Positions 19,943-29,024 of a stretch of DNA of 64,000 nt are shown piece after piece. The stretch comes from Photobacterium kishitanii. GTDB taxonomy: Bacteria > Pseudomonadota > Gammaproteobacteria > Enterobacterales > Vibrionaceae. The notes beneath the pieces were generated by a model. The model did not search any database. It worked only from the letters and a program-made list of their open reading frames with translations, and was not told the DNA's origin. The position numbers were made by a program, and so were the translations under genes. The stretch covers positions 62,001 through 126,000 of the forward strand of contig NZ_PYON01000009.1 of assembly GCF_003026355.1 (NCBI RefSeq), given 5' to 3'. Position 1 is the stretch's first letter. Every line of letters starts with the position of its first letter.

Positions 19943-19963
19943 ATTAATTTAACGGGTAGGACA

Positions 19964-20815
19964 ATGAAACAGTACTTAGCGTTATGTCAGCGAATTGTTG
20001 ATGATGGTGTGTGGATTGAGAATGAGCGTACAGGGAAACGTTGTCTAACGGTTATCAATGCAGATTTAACCTACGATGTTGCCAATAACCAATTTCCATT
20101 GATCACTACTCGAAAAAGTTTTTGGAAAGCCGCTATTGCTGAATTACTTGGTTATTTACGAGGCTATGATAACGCTGCTCAATTTCGTGCCATTGGTTGT
20201 AATACTTGGAATGCCAATGCTAATGATAACCAAGCATGGCTCGATAATCCGTACCGTAAAGGTGAGGATGATATGGGGCGAGTGTATGGTGTTCAAGGTC
20301 GCCGCTGGCAAAAAGCGGATGGTACCGTTATTGATCAGCTGAAGAAGATTGTTGATGATTTAGCCAAAGGGGTTGATGATCGTGGTGAAATTCTCACGTT
20401 TTATAATCCAGGTGAGTTTGATATGGGCTGTTTACGTCCATGTATGCATACCCATACGTTTTCATTATTAGGGGATACTTTGTATCTTACTAGTGCTCAG
20501 CGCTCTTGTGATGTGCCGTTAGGGCTTAATTTCAATCAAGTACAAGTGTTTACCTTGCTGGCGTTAATGGCGCAAATTACCGGCAATAAACCCGGTCAGG
20601 CTTACCATAAAATTATTAATGCTCATATTTACGAAGATCAATTACCGTTAATGCGTGATGAGCAATTAACCCGAACGCCATTTGCATCGCCACAATTGAT
20701 TATCAACCCTAAGATAACGTCATTAGAAGATCTAGAAACCTGGGTAACTCTAGATGATTTTGAAGTGGTGGGTTATGAACATCATGCCCCAATCCAGTAC
20801 CCATTCTCGGTATAA
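19964..20815 (+). CDS. thyA: Thymidylate synthase
   Basis: Makes dTMP from dUMP with methylene-tetrahydrofolate. The catalytic Cys is in [18 protein letters not shown], with the nucleotide-binding Arg in QRS and HIYEDQ near the end. Start at ATG 19964 after GGGTAGGA gives 283 residues, the Vibrio-type length (E. coli 264; the extra residues form an insertion around [16 protein letters not shown]). A TTG at 19931 in the same frame lies inside the leader hairpin and is rejected. The gene ends at a shared terminator with nptA. Confidence 0.96.
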   Translation: MKQYLALCQRIVDDGVWIENERTGKRCLTVINADLTYDVANNQFPLITTRKSFWKAAIAELLGYLRGYDNAAQFRAIGCNTWNANANDNQAWLDNPYRKGEDDMGRVYGVQGRRWQKADGTVIDQLKKIVDDLAKGVDDRGEILTFYNPGEFDMGCLRPCMHTHTFSLLGDTLYLTSAQRSCDVPLGLNFNQVQVFTLLALMAQITGNKPGQAYHKIINAHIYEDQLPLMRDEQLTRTPFASPQLIINPKITSLEDLETWVTLDDFEVVGYEHHAPIQYPFSV

Positions 20816-20898
20816 CAATACGACAGCTAGCTTCTGAGTCAGGACGTTATTGGTTGTAAGATGAATATAAATTATTAGCTGTAAATTATTGAGATAAC

Positions 20899-20934
20899 AA
20901 AAAGCCCCGCACAATGACTTGTGCGGGGCTTTTT
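20899..20934. terminator. Strong bidirectional terminator between thyA and nptA
   Basis: A perfect 16-bp stem (AAAAAGCCCCGCACAA and its complement) with a TGAC loop, between convergent genes. Confidence 0.93.
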
Positions 20935-20953
20935 ATTTAACTGAGCGTAATGA

Positions 20954-22096
20954 TTAAGCAGTAAACGCTAGGATTGAACCAGGGATAGCAATGAATACTA
21001 GACCAAGGTAACCAGCAACAGCTGCTTTGTTCTTCGTTGCTAAGTCGCTTAGGAAGAAAGCACACTTAAGCGGAATTTCACGTAAGAACGGTACTCCGTA
21101 AATTAATACTGTCGCTAGTACGTTAAAGCATAAGTGTACTAGTGCAATCTGTAGTGCAAATACAGCATGCTCACCAGAGACTGCGGTTGCTGCTAGTAGT
21201 GCAGTGATACAAGTACCAATGTTTGCGCCAAGTGTGAATGGGTAAACTTCACGAACCGTTAATACGCCTGTACCTACTAGTGGAACCATCAAACTGGTTG
21301 TTGTTGATGATGATTGTACTAGCACTGTTACAGCGGTACCTGAAGCAATCCCGTGTAATGGACCACGACCGATTGCACTCTTTAGAATATCACGTGCACG
21401 ACCAACCATTAGGCCTCGCATTAGGCGACCCATTAGCGTGATAGAGATGAAAATCAACGCAATACCTAGGATGATTAGACCAAAACCACCGTTGTGACCA
21501 AATGCTTCTAGTGGACCTTTTACTAAATCAACGGCAGGTTGGGTTAATGGCTTCATGAAATCCATGCCATCCATGCTCATATCACCTGCTTTTAAGAACG
21601 GTGATACTAACCAACCTGATAACTTATCAAGCAGACCAAACATCATTTCCAATGGTAGGAAAATGGCAACGGCTAATAAGTTAAAGAAATCATGTACCGT
21701 AGCACTTGCAAATGCACGACGGAATTCTTCTTTACAACGAGCATGACCTAAACTAACTAATGTATTTGTTAATGTAGTACCGATATTGGCACCCATTACC
21801 ATTGGAATGGCTGTTTCTACAGGTAAACCACCTGCCACAAGACCAACGATAATTGAAGTTACAGTACTTGATGATTGAATAAGTGCTGTTGCAATTAAAC
21901 CAATCATTAAGCCTGCTACAGGGTGAGAGGCAAATTCAAATAATGTTTTTGCTTGCTCGCCTACAGACCATTTAAAGCCGCCGCTGACCATAGATACAGC
22001 AACGAGTAACAAATATAGCATGAACGCTAGGTTGGCCCAGCGGACCCAACGCATAGAGCTGAACTTAGATGCAGCAGTAGTGGCTTGGGTAGTCAT
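20954..22096 (-). CDS. nptA: Na+-dependent phosphate transporter NptA
   Basis: A type II Na+/phosphate cotransporter of the inner membrane (PF02690), like V. cholerae NptA, which also lies beside thyA. The two inverted Na/Pi repeats carry the QSSS motif (ALIQSSSTVTS near 68 and VLVQSSSTTTS near 260), each followed by GANIGT, and there are about eight hydrophobic segments. I prefer the second ATG (22096): GGAG then lies 8 bases upstream, whereas it lies only 2 bases from the first ATG (22102). The protein is 380 residues. Phosphate uptake driven by Na+ fits a marine host. Confidence 0.93.
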   Translation of the reverse strand: MTTQATTAASKFSSMRWVRWANLAFMLYLLLVAVSMVSGGFKWSVGEQAKTLFEFASHPVAGLMIGLIATALIQSSSTVTSIIVGLVAGGLPVETAIPMVMGANIGTTLTNTLVSLGHARCKEEFRRAFASATVHDFFNLLAVAIFLPLEMMFGLLDKLSGWLVSPFLKAGDMSMDGMDFMKPLTQPAVDLVKGPLEAFGHNGGFGLIILGIALIFISITLMGRLMRGLMVGRARDILKSAIGRGPLHGIASGTAVTVLVQSSSTTTSLMVPLVGTGVLTVREVYPFTLGANIGTCITALLAATAVSGEHAVFALQIALVHLCFNVLATVLIYGVPFLREIPLKCAFFLSDLATKNKAAVAGYLGLVFIAIPGSILAFTA

Positions 22097-22608
22097 AATC
22101 ATTTCTCCATGACAGGAATATGTCGTTTTGGTGTCATTTTGTTGAAATCTGCGTGAATAGTAGTTTGGTTATATTTCAGAAATATTACACTGAGTGTCAT
22201 AAATGAATATTTGTCAGAGCTTTGTCAGCAGAATGAGAGCGCAAACGATTAAACTGCACAATGTCAGGTTGCATTAATACACTCTAGTAGATTGTTTCTA
22301 AATGGTTTTTAATGAAAATGTCTTTTAGGGTTAAAAATCACAAAATAGTAATTATTTAATTAGAAATTTTGCTATTTATTTGTTTTAGTATAAATCTAAT
22401 GAATGCTGATGAAATTGACAGTGCGGATATAGTACCCATAAAACTTAAACCTTTCGGTTTTACCGAGTATTTATATCTATACAAACGATTTTTCAGTTTA
22501 TCAGGATGACGTTTACACTAAATTTAATTGAGATGACCAAGTATGTTGCTAACCTTAGGTAGAGCAGCTTGGATCGCGTGGATAATATAGTTAAAGGAGT
22601 GACGGTCG
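22097..22608. other. Intergenic region between divergent nptA and nhaA
   Basis: About 510 bp that must hold promoters for both genes. A short hairpin AAACCT-TTCG-GTTTT lies near 22447-22462. Apart from the candidate nhaA promoter listed separately, I see no RNA gene or clear riboswitch. Confidence 0.45.
22415..22442 (+). promoter_or_regulatory. Candidate sigma-70 promoter of nhaA
   Basis: A perfect TTGACA (22415-22420), 16 bases, then CATAAA (22437-22442). It would give a leader of about 160 bases. Confidence 0.4.
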
Positions 22609-23766
22609 ATGACCGATGCTATTCGTAAGTTTCTTAAATTAGAATCAGCTGGCGGTATTATTCTTATAATCGCAGCATTAATTGCAATGGTTATTGCTAA
22701 TTCACCATTAGCATCTGTATATACTGACACTTTGCATAGCTATATTGCAGGATTATCAGTAGCGCATTGGATCAATGATGGCTTAATGGCGATTTTCTTT
22801 TTCTTAATTGGATTAGAAGTTAAGCGTGAACTTATTGAGGGTGCACTTAATACTAAGGAAAAAGCAATATTTCCGGCTATTGCTGCTGTCGGCGGTATGA
22901 TTGCGCCGGCATTAATTTATACCGCATTTAATTATGGCGATCCGATGGCGGTTAAAGGCTGGGCAATTCCAGCGGCAACAGATATTGCTTTTGCACTTGG
23001 TGTGATGGCATTACTTGGCAACCGTGTTCCAGTGAGCTTAAAAGTTTTCTTATTAGCCTTGGCTATTATTGATGACTTAGGTGTAATTGTAATCATTGCT
23101 TTATTTTATAGCTCTGATTTATCGACTATCGCGCTGACAGTGGCATTTGTCGCTACCGCCACCTTAATTATTATGAACCTGAAGAATGTTACTAGCATTC
23201 CATTATATTTGATTGTCGGTGCTATTTTATGGTTCAGCGTACTTCAATCAGGTGTGCATGCAACATTAGCTGGTGTGGTACTCGGTTTTGTAGTGCCATT
23301 AGCAGGTAAAGATGGCCGTACAGATACTCATTCGCCACTTAAAACGATTGAACATGCGCTACATCCATATGTTGCCTTCTTAATCTTGCCGTTATTTGCG
23401 TTTGCGAATGCTGGTATTTCACTAACGGGCGTATCCCTGGCGAGTTTATCAGCTATGTTACCGGTTGGTATTGCAGCGGGACTATTTATTGGTAAGCCAG
23501 TCGGCATATTTACTGCATGTTACATTGCAGTTAAAACAGGCGTTGCAAAATTGCCTGATGGGATTAACTTCAAGCATATTTTTGCGGTTTCTGTGCTGTG
23601 TGGTATCGGCTTTACGATGTCTATCTTCATCTCATCATTGGCGTTTGTTGGTGCAGATGAGAGTTTTGCAACTTATTCACGACTTGGAATCTTATTTGGT
23701 TCAACGGTTGCCGCGATTGTTGGTTACATAATGTTGAGTAAAACACTACCTAAATCAGAGGTGTAA
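22609..23766 (+). CDS. nhaA: Na+/H+ antiporter NhaA
   Basis: Exchanges 2 H+ for 1 Na+ (or Li+) across the inner membrane for sodium and pH homeostasis. About twelve helices. The ion-site residues are visible: Asp in [12 protein letters not shown] (about 127, equivalent to E. coli D133) and the Asp pair in [13 protein letters not shown] (about 157-158, equivalent to D163/D164). A C-terminal helix with [15 protein letters not shown] follows. 385 residues (E. coli 388). AAGGAG precedes the ATG. The regulator nhaR lies downstream on the same strand. Confidence 0.97.
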   Translation: MTDAIRKFLKLESAGGIILIIAALIAMVIANSPLASVYTDTLHSYIAGLSVAHWINDGLMAIFFFLIGLEVKRELIEGALNTKEKAIFPAIAAVGGMIAPALIYTAFNYGDPMAVKGWAIPAATDIAFALGVMALLGNRVPVSLKVFLLALAIIDDLGVIVIIALFYSSDLSTIALTVAFVATATLIIMNLKNVTSIPLYLIVGAILWFSVLQSGVHATLAGVVLGFVVPLAGKDGRTDTHSPLKTIEHALHPYVAFLILPLFAFANAGISLTGVSLASLSAMLPVGIAAGLFIGKPVGIFTACYIAVKTGVAKLPDGINFKHIFAVSVLCGIGFTMSIFISSLAFVGADESFATYSRLGILFGSTVAAIVGYIMLSKTLPKSEV

Positions 23767-23767
23767 T

Positions 23768-24007
23768 ATGAAAACGTTGTTAGTCGTTATTACGTGCTTA
23801 TTTTCACTACCGAGTATTGCTGCTGATTATCAGCAATGTACCAATGGCGATCGTTCTGAGGTATGTCAAGCATACTTACAAGGGATCAATGACGCTAAAG
23901 CGACAATAGTAAAGACGACTACTGTACGTGAAAGCTCATTTCGTCAACGAGCGTTAGAACAGCGCGGTGGTGAGCGAGTGCGCAATTTAGAACGACAGCA
24001 ACGTTAA
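23768..24007 (+). CDS. Small exported protein of unknown function, between nhaA and nhaR
   Basis: 79 residues with a clear signal peptide (MKTLLVVITCLFSLPSIAA, cut near residue 19). The mature part of about 60 residues has two Cys nine apart (QQCTNG and EVCQAY), which could form a disulfide, and then a very basic Arg-rich tail. It starts one base after the nhaA stop, with GAGGTG at the end of nhaA as ribosome-binding site, so it is translated in the same operon. I do not recognise a family. Its codon use matches the neighbours and a terminator follows, so I take it as real. Confidence 0.75.
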   Translation: MKTLLVVITCLFSLPSIAADYQQCTNGDRSEVCQAYLQGINDAKATIVKTTTVRESSFRQRALEQRGGERVRNLERQQR

Positions 24008-24066
24008 TTGCAATTCAAACACGATCTTGGTTTGATTTTACTATAATTTATAGTGTCAAACATTGA

Positions 24067-24113
24067 ACAGCCCAGTGGCACAGCGTAAGCTTTGTCGCTG
24101 GGTTTTTTTATTT
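24067..24113 (+). terminator. Probable terminator after the nhaA operon
   Basis: An outer stem (CCCAG / CTGGG) with an imperfect inner stem, followed by TTTTTTTAT. It lies just before nhaR, so nhaR may be expressed mostly by readthrough or from its own promoter. Confidence 0.65.
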
Positions 24114-24125
24114 AAAATAGCGGCA

Positions 24126-25010
24126 ATGTCTCACTTAAATTATAACCATCTTTATTATTTTTGGATGGTCTGCAAACAAGGCTCAGTAACTAAAGCTGCT
24201 GATGCTTTATTTTTGACACCACAAACAGTGACAGGCCAAATTCGTTCATTAGAAGATCGTTTGAAAGGCAAGTTAACCAAACGCGTTGGACGTAATATTG
24301 AACCAACAGAGCTCGGCCAATTAGTATTTAAATATGCAGATAAGATGTTTGATTTAAGTTATCAAATGCTTGATCGTATTAATTATACTCAACGTGATAA
24401 TCAATTGTTTGAAGTTGGGGTTGCCGACGCTTTATCAAAAAGGTTAGTAAGCCAAGTCTTGCTAGAAGGGATTCCAGATGATCAACGGATCCAATTGAGT
24501 TGTTTTGAATCGACCCATGAAATGTTGTTAGAGCAGTTATCACAACATAAATTAGACATGATTTTATCTGATTGTCCGGTAAGTTCGACCCAAAACCCGG
24601 GTTTATACAGTAAAAAGCTCGGTGAGTCTGCAATGAGTTTTTTCTGTACAGATGATTTATCCGATGCTGATTTTCCAGCCTGTATTGAAGATTATAAATT
24701 ATTAGTCCCCAGCCGCCGTTCTGCAATGGGAAGGAAATTACATCAATGGTTTGATCAGCAAGGGATCACTCCCAACATATTAGGTGAGTTTGATGATGCT
24801 GCTTTGATGAAAGCGTTTTCTTTTTATCATAAGTCGATGTTTATCGCGCCATCTATTTATGCTGATGAGCTAACAACGAATAGCCGTGTTTATGAAGTAA
24901 AGCGAGTAACTGATATTTGTGATGAGTATTTTGTTATTTTTGCTGAGCGAATGATCATGCATCCGGCGGTAAAACGTATTTGTGCTGCTGATTTTAGTAC
25001 TTTATTTTAG
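24126..25010 (+). CDS. nhaR: LysR-type transcriptional activator NhaR
   Basis: Senses Na+ and activates nhaA. The N-terminus [15 protein letters not shown] and the winged helix [20 protein letters not shown] (about 20-40) match E. coli NhaR. The effector domain has [36 protein letters not shown] and [13 protein letters not shown], all typical. I start at ATG 24126 to match homologues (294 residues); an upstream in-frame ATG at 24063 lies before the terminator hairpin and would add 21 unrelated residues. No strong Shine-Dalgarno is visible, so expression may be low. Confidence 0.95.
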   Translation: MSHLNYNHLYYFWMVCKQGSVTKAADALFLTPQTVTGQIRSLEDRLKGKLTKRVGRNIEPTELGQLVFKYADKMFDLSYQMLDRINYTQRDNQLFEVGVADALSKRLVSQVLLEGIPDDQRIQLSCFESTHEMLLEQLSQHKLDMILSDCPVSSTQNPGLYSKKLGESAMSFFCTDDLSDADFPACIEDYKLLVPSRRSAMGRKLHQWFDQQGITPNILGEFDDAALMKAFSFYHKSMFIAPSIYADELTTNSRVYEVKRVTDICDEYFVIFAERMIMHPAVKRICAADFSTLF

Positions 25011-25065
25011 TTGGCCTACTGTTGCTAAATTAACGCCTTAGGATCCTAAGGCGTTAATCGTTATA

Positions 25066-25689
25066 TTATTGCGGCAGGTTGTCTGGTGTTTTTTTCTCTT
25101 TCTCTTCTTTATCTTTGGCTGAAATTGAAATGCCTGCGGTTAAGTTATAGCGCATAGCATCTTCAAACGACCAATCAACTACCGTTAAGTCTTCGCGTTT
25201 CACTAAGGTTGTGATCCCTGCTATTTGATAGCTTAGGGGAAATAGCACCGGTACCCAATCACCCTCTGGTAATGCGTTTGTTAGCGGCTCAGGAGTGTCG
25301 TTAGACATAATAAAGCCAACCACATAGGTATCATTCGCCTGATGTACCAGCACTGTTTGCTGGCTTTTATTTTTATTGTCACTGCTCATTAGTGAGGCAA
25401 TATCATTAATGCTGCTGTAAACCGTTTTAAAAAACGGGAATCGCATCAATTGGCGGATAACAAAATCATAGAGCCATGCGATAGGGCTAACAGAAAAAAG
25501 CAGTCCAGCAATGAACAATAAGATTAGAATGAGTAAAAAACCAGCACCTTTGAAGAGTTCAGTGATATGAACAAGGCCAAATAAAAAACTGCCTACTTCA
25601 TCTAATGACTCAAAAAGTGACCAGAATAACCAAATACTTAATACTAGCGGCAGAACGTTGAACAAGCCGCGTAATAGCGTTTTTTTCAT
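25066..25689 (-). CDS. DUF502 family membrane protein
   Basis: A 207-residue protein with two transmembrane helices (about residues 10-30 and 47-67) and a cytosolic or periplasmic domain containing FPFFKTVYSSIND and GFIMSND, which are DUF502 hallmarks. The function is unknown. The polar, Lys-rich tail is KEEKEKKTPD. An upstream in-frame ATG (25719) is possible, but MKKTLLRG at 25689 is the usual beginning. It follows rpsT on the same strand beyond a terminator. Confidence 0.85.
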   Translation of the reverse strand: MKKTLLRGLFNVLPLVLSIWLFWSLFESLDEVGSFLFGLVHITELFKGAGFLLILILLFIAGLLFSVSPIAWLYDFVIRQLMRFPFFKTVYSSINDIASLMSSDNKNKSQQTVLVHQANDTYVVGFIMSNDTPEPLTNALPEGDWVPVLFPLSYQIAGITTLVKREDLTVVDWSFEDAMRYNLTAGISISAKDKEEKEKKTPDNLPQ

Positions 25690-25786
25690 TTTATGCTCGA
25701 AGATGTGAAATAAATTCAACTATAAAGTTAGCAACATTTACGATTGAAGTGCTAGTTTTATAGACGATGGCTAATGAAGAGACATA

Positions 25787-25816
25787 AAAAAACCGACCCA
25801 GAGGTCGGTTTTTTTT
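25787..25816 (-). terminator. Terminator after rpsT
   Basis: A stem AACCGACC / GGTCGGTT, extended by A and T runs on both sides, with a 4-base loop. Confidence 0.88.
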
Positions 25817-25838
25817 AATCTAAACTCATTAATTAAAA

Positions 25839-26099
25839 TTAAAGAGCTTTGATTTTCGCTGTTAGACGAGCTTTGTGACGTGCAGCTTTGTTCTTATGAA
25901 TCAGGCCTTTAGTAGCCATGCGATCCATAACAGGTTGCATTTCAGCGAAAGCTTGTGTTGCAGCTTCTTTATTACCAGCTTCAATAGCGATAATTACTTT
26001 CTTGAAGAAAGTGCGCATCATAGAACGACGGCTAGCGTTATGCTGACGACGTTTTTCTGAAGTTAGTGCACGTTTCTTAGCAGATTTGATATTTGCCAA
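25839..26099 (-). CDS. rpsT: 30S ribosomal protein S20, UUG start
   Basis: A primary-binding protein of the 30S subunit that contacts 16S rRNA. 86 residues, lysine/arginine-rich, three-helix S20 fold, starting [17 protein letters not shown]. The true start is TTG at 26099-26097, with GGGAG 8 bases upstream; E. coli rpsT also starts with UUG, which matters for S20's control of its own translation. The longer frame reaching to 26198 would add 33 unrelated residues and is rejected. Divergent from murJ. Confidence 0.96.
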   Translation of the reverse strand: MANIKSAKKRALTSEKRRQHNASRRSMMRTFFKKVIIAIEAGNKEAATQAFAEMQPVMDRMATKGLIHKNKAARHKARLTAKIKAL

Positions 26100-26145
26100 G
26101 GGTGTAACTCCCAAATCTTGGTATGGTGACAATTTAAGGCCGAGG

Positions 26146-26174
26146 ACTATGCCCTTAATCTTAATCATTGTCAA
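26146..26174 (-). promoter_or_regulatory. Sigma-70 promoter of rpsT
   Basis: On the minus strand: TTGACA (26174-26169), 17 bases, CATAGT (26151-26146). The TTG start lies about 50 bases downstream. Confidence 0.7.
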
Positions 26175-26306
26175 ATGATTCGTGCAAATAACCGCCATAC
26201 CAATCTAGTTGGCACTTGCGGATTAACACGGTTAATATGGCGACAGATTTTACCAGTATTTCGATTCAGAAGTCACCTTTCTGAACATCTTTTATGAGGT
26301 TTTTTT

Positions 26307-27869
26307 GTGAGTAAGCGTCTTTTACGCTCTGGAATGATAGTTAGCGCCATGACTTTAGTGTCTCGCGTGCTCGGTTTAGTCCGAGATGTGGTGGTGGCTA
26401 ACCTTATGGGAGCAGGGGCTGCGGCCGATGTTTTTTTCTTTGCCAACAAAATTCCCAACTTTTTACGTCGTCTTTTTGCGGAAGGGGCTTTTTCGCAAGC
26501 CTTTGTACCAGTATTAACTGAGTATCATGCTGCTGGTGACGTAGATAAAACTCGATTATTGATTGCTCGTGCCGCAGGTACGTTGGGTGGTATCGTCACC
26601 ATTGTCACCTTAGTCGGGGTGTTAGGATCTGGTGTTGTCACAGCATTGTTTGGTTTTGGTTGGTTTTGGGATTGGGTACACGGGACTGCCCCTGGTGCTG
26701 AAAAATTCGAATTAGCCAGTTTGTTACTTAAAATCACGTTTCCTTATTTGTGGTTTGTCACCTTTGTGGCGTTATCTGGCGCAATCTTAAATACCTTGGG
26801 TAAATTTGCGATTTCATCGTTTACGCCAGTGTTTCTTAATATTGCGATTATTGGTTGTGCAGTATTTGTTGCGCCCCATTTAGCCAAGCCGGAAATTGGA
26901 CTCGCGATCGGAGTATTTGTTGGTGGCTTAGTGCAATTTGGTTTTCAATTACCATTTTTGTATCGTGAAGGCTATTTAGTGCGTCCACAATGGGGCTGGA
27001 ACGACCCTGGAGTGACGAAGATACGTAAACTAATGCTGCCAGCACTGTTTGGTGTTTCAGTTACTCAAATCAACTTACTGCTCGATACTTTGATTGCTAG
27101 TTTTTTGATGACGGGTTCAATCAGTTGGTTATATTATTCAGATCGGTTATTAGAATTTCCATTAGGGCTGTTTGGGATTGCGATTGCGACAGTGATATTA
27201 CCGGCTTTATCGCGTAAGCACGTTGATAAATCACCAGAACAATTTGCTCATACGATGGATTGGGGCGTGCGGATGGTGTTGATTTTAGGCATTCCTGCGA
27301 TGCTCGGCATGATCACCTTAGCTAAGCCGATGTTGATGGTGATGTTCATGCGTGGTGAATTTGACCTGTACGATGTTAACCAAACCGCAATGTCACTGTG
27401 GGTTGTATCAGCTGGCCTACTTAATTACATGTTGATTAAAGTATTTGCTCCAGGTTATTACGCTCGTCAGGATACCAAAACGCCAGTGAAAATTGGTATT
27501 ATTGCTATGGTCAGTAATATGGTTTTTAACGCTATCTTTGCCCCATTTTATGGTTATGTGGGTTTATCGATTGCGAGTGTACTATCAGCATTTCTGAATG
27601 CTGCATTGCTATACCGAGGTTTACACCAAGGTAATATTTACCGCATTAGTCGCCAGACATTACTGTTTGTGTTGCGATTAGTGATTGCTGGGGTAGTGAT
27701 GGTGAGTGGATTATTATGGTTTAGCCCAACGACCGAACAGTGGCTAGCATTTCATTTACTTGAACGCATGCTGTGGCTATTGGGTTTGATTTTAGGTGGT
27801 AGCGGTATTTATTTACTATGTGCAATTATTTTAGGCGTTCGCCCGCGTCATCTGCGTGCGGGGAGCTGA
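26307..27869 (+). CDS. murJ: Lipid II flippase MurJ (MviN)
   Basis: Flips undecaprenyl-linked peptidoglycan precursor to the periplasmic face. It belongs to the MOP superfamily with about 14 membrane helices over 520 residues. The N-terminal SRVLGLVRDVVVANLMGAG and FFFANKIPNFLRRLFAEGAFSQ blocks hold the conserved arginines of the central cavity. Start is GTG 26307 with GAGG 7 bases before. Its place between rpsT and ribF is conserved in Vibrionaceae. The gene is essential in most bacteria. Confidence 0.97.
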   Translation: MSKRLLRSGMIVSAMTLVSRVLGLVRDVVVANLMGAGAAADVFFFANKIPNFLRRLFAEGAFSQAFVPVLTEYHAAGDVDKTRLLIARAAGTLGGIVTIVTLVGVLGSGVVTALFGFGWFWDWVHGTAPGAEKFELASLLLKITFPYLWFVTFVALSGAILNTLGKFAISSFTPVFLNIAIIGCAVFVAPHLAKPEIGLAIGVFVGGLVQFGFQLPFLYREGYLVRPQWGWNDPGVTKIRKLMLPALFGVSVTQINLLLDTLIASFLMTGSISWLYYSDRLLEFPLGLFGIAIATVILPALSRKHVDKSPEQFAHTMDWGVRMVLILGIPAMLGMITLAKPMLMVMFMRGEFDLYDVNQTAMSLWVVSAGLLNYMLIKVFAPGYYARQDTKTPVKIGIIAMVSNMVFNAIFAPFYGYVGLSIASVLSAFLNAALLYRGLHQGNIYRISRQTLLFVLRLVIAGVVMVSGLLWFSPTTEQWLAFHLLERMLWLLGLILGGSGIYLLCAIILGVRPRHLRAGS

Positions 27870-28056
27870 TTGAAACTGCCGAGTAGTATATAATCCGTTA
27901 GCTTTGCGCTAAGAAAGATATTTTCAGCAGCAATGGTGGTGACTTAGTTACCGTTGTTATTAATTTTTTTGGCTGTTATTGGTCATCATATAAACAACTA
28001 ATCTGATTGTAGGATGAGTGAATAGCCTTATGAGTACTGACATAGTTAAATCACCT

Positions 28057-29019
28057 ATGGAATTAATTCGAGGTATACCCCATATTAAGCCACACCATCA
28101 TGGTTGCGTGCTGACAATCGGTAATTTTGACGGAGTGCATCTTGGTCATCAAACGTTACTTAAGCAGGTGATAGAAAAGGCACATTCGCTGGGACTCGCT
28201 GCTACGGTAATGATGTTTGAACCGCAACCGCAAGAGCTTTTTGCGGGAGGTAAAGCACCGGCAAGGTTAACCCGTTTTCGTGAAAAATACATAGAATTTG
28301 AAAAAGTCGGTATCGATCGATTGCTATGTGTTAATTTTAATCATCATTTTGCAGCCATGACTGCTGAATATTTCGTCGAATGCTTGTTGGTAAAGCAATT
28401 GGGTGTTAAATTTCTGGTTATTGGTGATGACTTTCGTTTTGGTCAAGGGCGACGTGGTGATTTTGCTATGCTGGTGGCTGCTGGCAAGAAATATGGATTT
28501 GAAGTCATAAGCACTGCAAGTTTTTGTGTTTCTGAGCAGCGAGTAAGCAGTACCGCAATTCGTCATGCCTTAGCTAATAATGAATTAGATCAAGTAGCAC
28601 AAATGCTTGGTCGACCGTACAGTATTCGTGGTCGTGTCTCACATGGAAGAAAATTAGGTCGTACTATCGGCTTTCCAACAGCTAATATCCCACTAAAACG
28701 ACGTGTTTCGCCTGTTACAGGCGTATATGCTGTAGAAGTTCTTGGTATTACAGCAGATCCTATTATGGGTGTTGCTAACGTTGGCCATCGACCCACTGTA
28801 CAAGGTGTACGACAACAGCTTGAAGTTCACCTCTTTGATTATCAAGCAGATCTTTATGGTCGTCAGCTTGAAGTCGTGTTGCGCCATAAGTTGCGTGACG
28901 AAACAAAATTTGAATCATTCGATGCGCTGAAATTACAAATCGAACGAGATGCTCAAGCAGCACGGGTGTGGCTGTCTGAGCGTAATAGTGTCCAATTTCG
29001 CCCAAGTAACGGAATCTAG
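28057..29019 (+). CDS. ribF: Bifunctional riboflavin kinase / FAD synthetase RibF
   Basis: Makes FMN from riboflavin, then FAD from FMN. The N-terminal adenylyltransferase has [13 protein letters not shown] near residue 20; the C-terminal kinase has [13 protein letters not shown] near 205. I choose ATG 28057 because the product then begins MELIRGI like its relatives (320 residues, E. coli 313). The frame is open to GTG 28018 and ATG 28030, and the only AGGA is near 28011, so an N-terminus 9-13 residues longer is possible. ileS begins 5 bases after the stop, an operon seen in E. coli too. Confidence 0.94.
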   Translation: MELIRGIPHIKPHHHGCVLTIGNFDGVHLGHQTLLKQVIEKAHSLGLAATVMMFEPQPQELFAGGKAPARLTRFREKYIEFEKVGIDRLLCVNFNHHFAAMTAEYFVECLLVKQLGVKFLVIGDDFRFGQGRRGDFAMLVAAGKKYGFEVISTASFCVSEQRVSSTAIRHALANNELDQVAQMLGRPYSIRGRVSHGRKLGRTIGFPTANIPLKRRVSPVTGVYAVEVLGITADPIMGVANVGHRPTVQGVRQQLEVHLFDYQADLYGRQLEVVLRHKLRDETKFESFDALKLQIERDAQAARVWLSERNSVQFRPSNGI

Positions 29020-29024
29020 AATCC

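Noticed and set aside
22140..22600. Na+ or Li+ riboswitch before nhaA
   Set aside because: No conserved motif that I can identify; only a small hairpin and a candidate promoter are visible.
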